A DNA stretch of 18,056 nt from Convivina praedatoris (GTDB lineage: Bacteria > Bacillota > Bacilli > Lactobacillales > Lactobacillaceae). Where the stretch lies: NCBI RefSeq assembly GCF_933208505.1, contig NZ_CAKOEU010000011.1; one strand, 5' to 3'. Below the pieces are notes generated by a model. The model saw only the letters and a list, made by a program, of their open reading frames with translations. It made no database searches and was not told where the DNA came from. Of the stretch, positions 7,251 through 13,841 are shown piece after piece (the first letter of the stretch is position 1; each line of letters begins with the position of its first letter). Position numbers and translations under genes: made by a program.

Positions 7251-7775
7251 ATGCGAATTTTAAAGGATAAAACCGTTTATCAAGGGGCGGTTTTTAAAGT
7301 TAAGGATCAAGTCATTGATTTAGAAAATCAACACCAATCGATTGATCGACAAAGCGTTATGACCAGCGATTCAATTACTATTGCCCTAGTTAATGAAGCG
7401 CATCAAGTTTTAATTGTAAATGAATTTCGAGCGCCAATTGCTAGTTTTTCTTGGTCATTACCGGCTGGGCGGGTGAATAGTAATGAAGATCCCGCTGTTA
7501 CAGCTCAACGAGAACTAGCCGAAGAAACTGGTTATTTGATTGAATCAGAATTTTTGCATAGTGTTGACCGAATAAGTTTGTCCAACGGCATTCTATCCGA
7601 ATTCAGCAATATCTATCTAGCCCGTCTGGTTGCTGGACATTATCAGCTGGTGGATCAAAATTTTGATCAAGATGAAGATATCCGTAATCGAAAGTGGGTT
7701 AGCATTGATGATGCTCTAACTCAAACGGATGGAGCCGCATCTCACGTGGCCTTACTTTACTTAAAATTAATGTGA
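7251..7775 (+). CDS. Nudix hydrolase, ADP-ribose pyrophosphatase-like
   Basis: A 174-residue protein with a complete Nudix box: Gly73, five residues, Glu79, seven residues, then REL-A-EETGY (87-95). All metal-binding glutamates are present (Glu88, Glu91, Glu92). An N-terminal strand region, an FRAPIASFSWSLPAGR stretch just before the box, and the total length fit the NudF/ADP-ribose pyrophosphatase group, which splits ADP-ribose to AMP and ribose 5-phosphate. It is co-transcribed with pnuC (AAGGA 7241-7245, five bases before the ATG), so a role in NAD+ turnover or recycling is the natural reading; cleavage of NADH or another nucleoside diphosphate remains possible. The substrate is inferred, the enzyme class is clear. 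Confidence 0.88.
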   Translation: MRILKDKTVYQGAVFKVKDQVIDLENQHQSIDRQSVMTSDSITIALVNEAHQVLIVNEFRAPIASFSWSLPAGRVNSNEDPAVTAQRELAEETGYLIESEFLHSVDRISLSNGILSEFSNIYLARLVAGHYQLVDQNFDQDEDIRNRKWVSIDDALTQTDGAASHVALLYLKLM

Positions 7776-7816
7776 ATAAAAAGAGAACCAAAATTTAATT
7801 TTGGTTCTCTTTTTAT
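7776..7816 (+). terminator. Strong intrinsic terminator closing the pnuC-Nudix operon
   Basis: A near-perfect inverted repeat centred at 7796 pairs 7776-7794 with 7798-7816 (GAGAACC with GGTTCTC in the core) and ends in a T-run. Confidence 0.93.
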
Positions 7817-7850
7817 CTAAAAATAATCCTATACTAATCTGATAAAATGG

Positions 7851-7880
7851 TTAACTTTCCGTGTGAATTGCGAGTATAAT
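7851..7880 (+). promoter_or_regulatory. Promoter of the peptide transporter gene
   Basis: TTAACT (7851-7856, four of six matches to the -35 consensus) and a perfect TATAAT (7875-7880) are separated by 18 bases. The predicted start lies about 25 bases before the coding start. Confidence 0.65.
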
Positions 7881-7913
7881 TATCAGATAACTTAACATTG
7901 TGGAGATGCGATT

Positions 7914-9389
7914 ATGAATGAGCAGCGAACAGAAGTAAATCTGAAGACCTTTCTAGGCCAGCCTTGGGGATTAAGGAATTTATTTCAAACTGAAATGTGG
8001 GAGCGTTTTAGTTACTACGGTATGCGGGCAATCTTGCTCTTTTATCTCTGGCATTTGATGGATACTGGCCAATTAGCAATTGATAAACCAACTGCTGCTT
8101 CGATTATGGCTATTTATGCCTCGCTAGTTTATCTTTCCTCAGTCGTAGGAGGTTTTGTTGCCGATCGCTTTTTGGGTGAGTATCGGACAGTGTTGATTGG
8201 TGGTGTGGCCATCATGGTAGGACATATTTGCCTATCATTACCGGCTGGTGCTTTAGGATTGTTTGGTTCGATGATTTTTATTATTGCCGGAACAGGCTTT
8301 TTAAAGCCAAATGTTTCTTCGATGGTTGGTTCTTTGTATGCTAAAGATGATTCACGGCGGGATGCGGGTTTTTCAATTTTTGTCTTTGGAATTAATTTAG
8401 GAGCCTTTATTGCACCAATTCTGGTAGGCTGGACGCAAAATCGATACGGTTTTCATTTAGCCTTTTCACTAGCAGCGATTGGGATGTTTGTAGGCTTGGT
8501 ACAACTAGTTTTGGGGCATAAGAATTTGGCTCAGGTGTCAGATATTGCTCCTGACCCAGTGAAACCTGAAGAAGTTAAGCCCCTGGCCTTAAAAATCAGT
8601 GCAGGGGTGGCTGGTGCGATTGTGGTTGTGGTCTTGATGATTGTCAACAGGATGGATTCAATTACTGATTTCATTAATTTATTGACCTTAGTTAGTGTCT
8701 TGCTACCAATTTCGTATTTTGTTTGGATGATTTCTAGCACTAAGGTAACAAAAATCGAGCGTTCACGGGTAATTGCCTATATTCCGCTGTTCATCGCGGC
8801 CACGCTCTTTTGGGCAATTGAAGAGCAGGGATCAATTATTTTAGCAACCTTTGCGGCTGATCGCATTGATTATAGCCATACTTTGAACTTTGTGACACCC
8901 GCAATGTTTCAATCTTTAAACCCTCTGTTTATTATGCTGTATAGTGCACCTTTTGCCTTTTTGTGGCAATATTGGGGTAAAAAACAGCCCTCAACACCGA
9001 CTAAATTTTCGGTAGGATTGATTTTTGCTGGCTTATCATTTTTGTTAATGGCTTTGCCAGGGATTTTATACGGTACTACAGTTAAAGTATCACCATGGTG
9101 GTTAATTGGTTCATGGGCTTTGGTGATTATCGGTGAAATGTTGATTTCGCCGGTTGGCTTGTCGGTAACGACGAAACTGGCACCCAAAGCCTTTATGGCG
9201 CAGATGATGGCCATGTGGTTTTTGAGTAGTACGGCCGGTTCGGCTCTGAACGCCCAATTTGTTAAATTGTACAGTCCGCAACACGAAGTTACTTACTTTA
9301 GCAGTTTTGGTGGACTATGTGTCTTGCTGGCTGTTATTTTGGCGTTATTCATTCCTAAGATTAAGAAGTTAATGTTAGATGTCAATTGA
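7914..9389 (+). CDS. dtpT: POT/PTR2 family proton-coupled di- and tripeptide transporter
   Basis: A 491-residue transporter of the major facilitator superfamily with 12-14 hydrophobic segments. It shows the ExxERFxYY proton-coupling motif in the first helix (Glu27, Glu30-Arg31, Tyr34-Tyr35), the PTR2 signature GGFVADRFLGEYR (79-91), the FLKPNVSS loop (129-136) and the EEQGS motif of helix 7. These residues bind the peptide termini and drive proton coupling in the family. Lactic acid bacteria rely on DtpT-type carriers for amino acids from peptides. GGAG (7902-7905) is eight bases before the ATG, and the gene has its own promoter and terminator. The family is certain; the symbol rests on the closest well-known relative in lactococci. 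Confidence 0.93.
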   Translation: MNEQRTEVNLKTFLGQPWGLRNLFQTEMWERFSYYGMRAILLFYLWHLMDTGQLAIDKPTAASIMAIYASLVYLSSVVGGFVADRFLGEYRTVLIGGVAIMVGHICLSLPAGALGLFGSMIFIIAGTGFLKPNVSSMVGSLYAKDDSRRDAGFSIFVFGINLGAFIAPILVGWTQNRYGFHLAFSLAAIGMFVGLVQLVLGHKNLAQVSDIAPDPVKPEEVKPLALKISAGVAGAIVVVVLMIVNRMDSITDFINLLTLVSVLLPISYFVWMISSTKVTKIERSRVIAYIPLFIAATLFWAIEEQGSIILATFAADRIDYSHTLNFVTPAMFQSLNPLFIMLYSAPFAFLWQYWGKKQPSTPTKFSVGLIFAGLSFLLMALPGILYGTTVKVSPWWLIGSWALVIIGEMLISPVGLSVTTKLAPKAFMAQMMAMWFLSSTAGSALNAQFVKLYSPQHEVTYFSSFGGLCVLLAVILALFIPKIKKLMLDVN

Positions 9390-9398
9390 TTGAATAAG

Positions 9399-9428
9399 AA
9401 AAGTCGTGGTTAATTAACCGCGACTTTT
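9399..9428. terminator. Bidirectional terminator between convergent genes
   Basis: The stem AAAAGTCGTGGTTA (9399-9412) pairs with TTAACCGCGACTTTT style arm at 9415-9428 (one wobble) around a very short loop. A T-run flanks it on the plus strand and a CTTTTCTT stretch on the minus strand. The stop codon of the minus-strand CPBP gene (9414-9416) is inside it. Confidence 0.85.
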
Positions 9429-10154
9429 TAGTTGCTTGCGAATGAGGAAGAGGCCGATGCCAACCTCAATAATTATATGAATCAAGGTACTTAGTGATTC
9501 TAAAGGAATCATTTCTATTGTGACGATGGAATTACCAGAATCTAAGCTATCAAATTTTGAAATTAAACCAAGATAGGCATCGATGAAAAAATGACAGTAC
9601 ATTGCTAGTAAAATATTATGGGTTCTAAGGTAGATACAAGCCAATAAAAATCCGGTACCTGATACGGTTGTGACTTGAAATAATGTTGATAGTGGATCTT
9701 GCCAGCTTAAATTCATAAAATGGGATAGTCCAAAAATTAATGAGGAAAGAATGATTGGCCACAGTAATTGCGCCTTTGGATTGGAACTGTTTTTAAATAA
9801 AATTAATAGGGTAGCCAAAACAATTCCACGGTCGAGTAGCTCCTCATTAATACCAGCATCTAGCGACTGTAGGTAAATTAAAAACGATGGTTGCTGACGG
9901 GGAATGGTCAACAAAATTAGGATAGCCGTTAAGATACTAACGGCAATGAATGATTTACGGGAGAGTTTCCACGACCAATTAATCTTTTGTCTGGTTACAA
10001 AGTGATTTAAACCAAGAAGTAGCAGAGTAGTTAGTGTGGGTGCTAGTAAGGAACCTCGGCTAAATGGGATTGGAACCAACATCCAAATTAAATAAATGCT
10101 GTAGACTAGAAATAGTTTAGGAATCAGATAGTTATGGCTTTTGATCAAGGTCAT
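9414..10154 (-). CDS. CPBP-family intramembrane glutamic endopeptidase (Abi/CAAX protease-like)
   Basis: A 246-residue membrane protein with about seven hydrophobic segments and the three CPBP motifs: EELLDR (Glu104-Glu105, Arg109), FGLSH (Phe141, His145) and H-x-x-x-D (His188, Asp192). The family includes eukaryotic Rce1-type CAAX proteases; in lactobacilli, members are often found as bacteriocin self-immunity proteins or signal-peptide-clearing proteases. No bacteriocin precursor or secretion genes are visible here, so the role stays open. CTCC at 10165-10168 (GGAG on the minus strand) lies ten bases before the ATG. The last codons run into the shared terminator. All catalytic residues are present. 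Confidence 0.87.
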   Translation of the reverse strand: MTLIKSHNYLIPKLFLVYSIYLIWMLVPIPFSRGSLLAPTLTTLLLLGLNHFVTRQKINWSWKLSRKSFIAVSILTAILILLTIPRQQPSFLIYLQSLDAGINEELLDRGIVLATLLILFKNSSNPKAQLLWPIILSSLIFGLSHFMNLSWQDPLSTLFQVTTVSGTGFLLACIYLRTHNILLAMYCHFFIDAYLGLISKFDSLDSGNSIVTIEMIPLESLSTLIHIIIEVGIGLFLIRKQLKSRG

Positions 10155-10278
10155 AGCTGTTATTCTCCAAAATTTTTACGATATTATTACCGTTAAAAAC
10201 TATACTATATCGTGAGTAATAGAATTTAGGAAATAAATGAACTGTATATCTTTACTATCTGACAATTCGACTTCGTTA

Positions 10279-10482
10279 TTATTTTTTAGATTGTTTTAAA
10301 ATAAAGCTCAATATGGATAGTATTATTGCCACGGTTAATGACCAGCCCAATCGTCCTTGTGGACTGTTGTAAGCATAAATTGGTAATAAAGATAGTAAGT
10401 TATCTGTTAAATATGCCTGGATTAGTGTAAACAAGGCTAATAACCAAGATGTAATAGCTAAAATGATGGTAATCTTTTTCAT
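10279..10482 (-). CDS. Small two-helix membrane protein, 67 aa
   Basis: I do not recognise this protein. It has two hydrophobic segments (about 4-24 and 46-63) joined by a polar loop containing YAYNSPQGRLGW, and a basic tail ending KQSKK, which suggests both ends face the cytoplasm. A good ribosome site (GGAG on the minus strand, 10490-10493, seven bases ahead) and a promoter upstream support a real gene. It has no double-glycine leader and no Cys pattern, so a classical bacteriocin is unlikely. It precedes the CPBP protease gene by 124 bases on the same strand, and no clear terminator lies between, so co-transcription is possible. Confidence 0.7.
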   Translation of the reverse strand: MKKITIILAITSWLLALFTLIQAYLTDNLLSLLPIYAYNSPQGRLGWSLTVAIILSILSFILKQSKK

Positions 10483-10517
10483 GATGATTCTCCAATTAGC
10501 GTTCTTTTTACACCTAA

Positions 10518-10546
10518 ATTATACCGTAAAAGTATATTTTTAATAA
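10518..10546 (-). promoter_or_regulatory. Promoter of the 67-aa membrane protein gene
   Basis: On the minus strand a perfect TATAAT (10518-10523) follows a weak -35 TTATTA (10541-10546) at 17-base spacing. The predicted start is 30 bases or so before the coding start. The -35 overlaps the T-run of the preceding gene's terminator. Confidence 0.5.
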
Positions 10547-10574
10547 AAAAACGTTAGTCGTGTGACTAACGTTT
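10541..10574 (-). terminator. Intrinsic terminator of the LRR surface protein gene
   Basis: On the minus strand AAACGTTAGTC and GACTAACGTTT (10549-10559 and 10564-10574) form an 11-bp perfect stem with a four-base loop, followed by a T-run (10545-10550) read toward lower coordinates. It lies eight bases after the stop codon. Confidence 0.92.
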
Positions 10575-10581
10575 CTCGTAA

Positions 10582-13500
10582 TTAATGTTTACTTTTCTTA
10601 ATACCAAAGAATAGGGCGGCATTAACTCCAGCTAAGGCTAACAAACCAACAGTGCTTGTTGTCGAAGAATGTTGACTCGTTTTAGGTAAAGCTGAATTAG
10701 CTTGAACCGCTGAATTAGTTGAATCATAATTAGTGGCTGAAAGCTGATTGGGATGACTGGTAGTTGGACGTACAGCACTACGGCTTGATGTCATGCTGGT
10801 TGAGGTATCAGTTGCATCAGCAGCGGGGCGATTCTTCCTATCTGTTGAAGTTGATGACTGACTGGTAGCAGAAGTGCTGTTATATGCTGTGCCTGTTGAG
10901 CCACTATTTGATGTAGAATCACTTGAATCAGCGTTTGGACGAGCTTTATGAGATGTTGAGTTGGTTGACTGATTAGCAGTAGAAGTACCTGTTGAAGTGT
11001 TACCTGATTGAGAATTAGTTGAATCAGAATCAGGACGATTTTTGCTAGATGTAGAATTTGTTGACTGGATCGTAGTCGAAGTACTATCCGACGTAACACT
11101 ATTCGATTCACTCTTAGTGGAAGTACTATCTGGTGTCACGCTATTCGATTCACTATTCGTTGAAGTACTATCCGGCGTCACATTAGTAGATTCACTCTTG
11201 GTTGAAGTACTATTCGGCGCAGCACTAATAGATTCGCTCTTAGTTGAAGTACTGTCCGGTGCAGCGCTGGTAGATTCACTTTTAGTTGAAGTACTATCCG
11301 GCGTTACACTAGTAGATTCGCTCTTAGTCGAAGTACTATCCGGTGCAACACTAGTAGATTCGCTCTTAGTTGAAGTACTATCTGGTGTGGCGCTGGTAGA
11401 TTCATTTTTAGTTGAAGTACTATCTGGTGTGGCGCTGGTAGATTCATTTTTAGTTGAAGTACTATCCGGCGTTACACTAGTAGACTCACTCTTAGTCGAA
11501 GTACTGTCCGGTGTAATACTAATAGATTCACTCTTAGTCGAAGTACTGTCCGATGCAACACTAGTTGACTCGCTCTTAGTGGAAGTGCTATCCGGCGCAG
11601 CACTGGTAGATTCGCTCTTAGTCGAAGTACTGTCCGGTGCAACACTAGTAGATTCGCTCTTAGTTGAAGTACTATCTGGTGTGGTACTGGTAGAAGTGCT
11701 GTCACTTGAAGGGGTATCATCTGATCCAAGTTTGAAATAAACACCATATTCATGATTATAACCGATACTTGTAATATTAACGTGCATATTTTCATACAAG
11801 TTACTGCTTTGGACGTCCTGGCTAGTTAGTGGGAAACGATAAATGATAATATATTGCTGGCCAACCTGGCTGGTTTGAACTTTTTTACCATTTTGGAACG
11901 TGATACTGTCAGTGCCATAACTTTCAGGGACAGTAACCGTAACGTCTAATTGATACTTTTGCTCGCCTAAATCAGTCAATTGAGCAAGAGGGCTAATAAA
12001 GTTACTGGCCACCGAAGTCTGATTGCTACCATCGCCTTTCAAAACTGCCAATTTAATCGTTTTAGTTTGATTGTCTGAGTTAGATTTTACTTGGATTGGT
12101 TGGGTAATTGAGCCAGTAAAACGTTGCGTTAGGGCACTAAGTCCTTTGGCATTGCTCCAAGAAAAGTGAGCATCTTGTGTTTTAGTAATATTGTCATAAA
12201 TAATTTTATTATCTGGGCCAACGGTTGCTTTAGTGTCACTAGCTGGTACCAAGGTAATAATTTGTCCATTGATATCTTTAATGGGAATTGTTTGAATATG
12301 TTTTGTACCGTTTTGTAAAGTGAACTCAGGTAAGGTTAAATTCTGATTACGAACGTTTAAACTTTGGAGTTGGCTTAGATTCTGCAAAGGACTCAAGTCA
12401 GTTACTTGATTTTTTAAAAGATTTAAGGTTTGTAATTCAGTTAAGTTCTTTAGCGGTGTTAAATCTTGAATTTGATTGTTACTAAGAGTCAGCTCTTGTA
12501 AATGAGTTAAATTGGCTAGGGAATCTAACTTAACGATGCTATTTTTATCCAAATAAAGGACTTTTAGTTGAGACAGATTAGCTAGTGGCGTTAAATCGGA
12601 AATCTTGTAATTGAAGTCTAAAGATAAACTTTCTAATTTAGTTAATTGACCAACAACCTTCAAGCTATCATTATCGACGTTACTTTGACTAAGCGATAAA
12701 AGAGTTAAATTGGGCATGTTTTTCAAGGCGGAAACGTCTTGAATTTGGTTTAAACCAACCCGAAGTTCTTGTAAATTCGTTAAACTAGCCAAGGAATCAA
12801 TGCTTTTAAAAGTATTTTTGGAAATTTTTAGACTGGTAAGCTGCGTTAACTGACTTAAGGGACTCAAATCAGCAATTTTGTTGGACATTAAACTTAAACT
12901 ATGTAATTGCGTTAGTTTAGTTAAATCAGGTACGGCGGTTAATTTTGTATCTTGCAGGTCAAGTGATTCTAATCCGGTTAAATTACTAATAATTTGTAAT
13001 TGTTCGGCTTGGCTGCCATAGTTATTTCCAGCTAGAGATAAATCTTTTAGATTGGTTAGATTTTTTAATACAGCTAAATCAGGTAACTGATCACTTTTAT
13101 TAAGCGTAAAGCTTAACTTTTCTAACTGATGTAAGTTAGCTAATGGACTAAGATCACTGATTTTATCAAAACTAATATCTAACGTCTTTAAATTAGTTGC
13201 ATATTGTAAGCCAGTTAAATTAGTGATATCACTAGCTCGAAGATTTAAATCCGTCAGTTGTTGCATTTGCTCCTGAGTAAATTGTGAGCTTTTCAATTGG
13301 TTAGCAACTTCCTTTTGCAACTTAGTATCCGGCATCCATTGATTGATATCGTTTATTTGTTTAGCATCGCTGTCCGTTGTACTAATAGTTGATTGCGATA
13401 GAGTCGATTCAGATCCGGCAGTACTTGTGTTGGTGGAATTGATGGATTGACTTTCAACAACAATAGGGGCAGTTGAAGTCGAGGTATCTTGGGATTGTGG

Positions 13501-13659
13501 TTTAGTCTCACTGTTTTGAACTGTAGTGACACTATTATTTGACGTTACGTCAGCGGACACAGGAGTTGGATTAAGGCTGATTAGTAAGGCGACATTAGCC
13601 AAACTAAGGCCGGCAACAACCCATTGTTTACCAGATTTATATAGTTTAAAGTGTTCCAT
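10582..13659 (-). CDS. Cell-wall-anchored surface protein: internalin-like LRR, NEAT-like domain, Ser/Thr repeat stalk, LPKTS anchor
   Basis: A 1025-residue secreted surface protein. Order of parts: KxYKxGKxW-type signal peptide (Lys5-Trp13, hydrophobic core to about 35); Ser/Thr-rich spacer; LRR cap (about 100-130); 13-14 leucine-rich repeats of about 22 residues with SDLSPLANL-type units (130-440); an Ig-like LRR-adjacent linker (440-525); a domain that I read as NEAT (about 530-645), with SVASNF at 549-554 in the place of the haem-pocket 3-10 helix and YNHEY (Tyr634, Tyr638) as the YxxxY haem-ligand motif; a Ser/Thr stalk (650-985) with 14 repeats; and a sorting signal LPKTS (991-995), hydrophobic segment and basic tail. 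Sortase would attach it to peptidoglycan. Binding to host or food haem, or to a protein partner, is inferred; LRR plus NEAT is also found in Bacillus cereus IlsA. GAGGGA on the minus strand precedes the ATG. Confidence 0.92.
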   Translation of the reverse strand: MEHFKLYKSGKQWVVAGLSLANVALLISLNPTPVSADVTSNNSVTTVQNSETKPQSQDTSTSTAPIVVESQSINSTNTSTAGSESTLSQSTISTTDSDAKQINDINQWMPDTKLQKEVANQLKSSQFTQEQMQQLTDLNLRASDITNLTGLQYATNLKTLDISFDKISDLSPLANLHQLEKLSFTLNKSDQLPDLAVLKNLTNLKDLSLAGNNYGSQAEQLQIISNLTGLESLDLQDTKLTAVPDLTKLTQLHSLSLMSNKIADLSPLSQLTQLTSLKISKNTFKSIDSLASLTNLQELRVGLNQIQDVSALKNMPNLTLLSLSQSNVDNDSLKVVGQLTKLESLSLDFNYKISDLTPLANLSQLKVLYLDKNSIVKLDSLANLTHLQELTLSNNQIQDLTPLKNLTELQTLNLLKNQVTDLSPLQNLSQLQSLNVRNQNLTLPEFTLQNGTKHIQTIPIKDINGQIITLVPASDTKATVGPDNKIIYDNITKTQDAHFSWSNAKGLSALTQRFTGSITQPIQVKSNSDNQTKTIKLAVLKGDGSNQTSVASNFISPLAQLTDLGEQKYQLDVTVTVPESYGTDSITFQNGKKVQTSQVGQQYIIIYRFPLTSQDVQSSNLYENMHVNITSIGYNHEYGVYFKLGSDDTPSSDSTSTSTTPDSTSTKSESTSVAPDSTSTKSESTSAAPDSTSTKSESTSVASDSTSTKSESISITPDSTSTKSESTSVTPDSTSTKNESTSATPDSTSTKNESTSATPDSTSTKSESTSVAPDSTSTKSESTSVTPDSTSTKSESTSAAPDSTSTKSESISAAPNSTSTKSESTNVTPDSTSTNSESNSVTPDSTSTKSESNSVTSDSTSTTIQSTNSTSSKNRPDSDSTNSQSGNTSTGTSTANQSTNSTSHKARPNADSSDSTSNSGSTGTAYNSTSATSQSSTSTDRKNRPAADATDTSTSMTSSRSAVRPTTSHPNQLSATNYDSTNSAVQANSALPKTSQHSSTTSTVGLLALAGVNAALFFGIKKSKH
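10780..11065 (-). repeat. Degenerate longer repeat near the C-terminus of the stalk
   Basis: Three diverged copies of a unit of about 35 residues are visible after the 42-bp array, each centred on an Arg-Pro pair: SSKNRPDSDS, SHKARPNADS and TDRKNRPAADA, separated by Ser/Thr/Asn/Gly-rich sequence. Confidence 0.6.
11092..11679 (-). repeat. Fourteen 42-bp tandem repeats in the Ser/Thr stalk
   Basis: The unit encodes 14 residues, typically PDSTSTKSESTSVA. Fourteen copies are seen (residues 661-856), mostly with a hypervariable last pair (VA, AA, VT, AT, IT). Copies 6 and 7 share KNES and are identical at DNA level around 11380-11460, a sign of recent duplication. The stalk would hold the binding domains away from the wall, and its length is likely to vary among strains. 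Confidence 0.95.
11725..12072 (-). other. NEAT-like domain within the LRR surface protein
   Basis: Residues about 530-645 follow the NEAT layout of alternating strands: a start resembling KLAVLKGDGSNQTSVASNF, a middle LDVTVTVPES, then an IIIYRFPL strand, a MHVNI strand and the closing YNHEYGVYFKL hairpin. Haem-binding NEAT domains use the first Tyr of YxxxY as the iron ligand and the second to support it; both are present here. Assignment is by eye and needs a profile search. Confidence 0.68.
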
Positions 13660-13713
13660 TTGAGGTCCCTCATTTTCTTTTACGTAAAAACTAAATATTA
13701 CAATACTAATTAA

Positions 13714-13742
13714 ATCATAATTCTAAATTAGTAATATAACAA
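13714..13742 (-). promoter_or_regulatory. Promoter of the LRR surface protein gene, with inverted repeat
   Basis: On the minus strand a -35 TTGTTA (13737-13742) and a -10 TATGAT (13714-13719) are separated by exactly 17 bases. An inverted repeat, TACTAATT (13704-13711) with AATTAGTA (13726-13733), brackets the -10 box and could be an operator. Confidence 0.6.
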
Positions 13743-13782
13743 GTAGACCAATCTTATTTATGTTTTTTATAACTAAAAAAAC

Positions 13783-13788
13783 TATAAT
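13783..13788 (+). promoter_or_regulatory. -10 box of the FAD/NAD(P)-binding protein gene
   Basis: A perfect TATAAT lies about 50 bases before the coding start; no convincing -35 hexamer was found. The divergent 182-base gap thus carries one promoter per strand. Confidence 0.45.
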
Positions 13789-13841
13789 TGTTTATGTGAA
13801 TACTCAGTGTTTTAAACGTCTAAATAGTTAGGAGCCAAATG

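Noticed and set aside
9414..10482. A bacteriocin and immunity locus
   Set aside because: The 67-residue protein lacks a double-glycine leader and there are no transport or regulatory genes; only the protease family hints at immunity.
11042..11740. A 232-codon open frame on the plus strand with repeated LLVEVLSG-type units
   Set aside because: It is the antisense of the 42-bp repeat array of the LRR protein gene; a 42-base unit without stops stays open in several frames. It has no ribosome site and no plausible protein character.
10791..11795. Alternative minus-strand frames within the Ser/Thr stalk (for example 10791-11111 and 11472-11795)
   Set aside because: These are out-of-frame readings of the same repeats inside a long, well-supported coding region.
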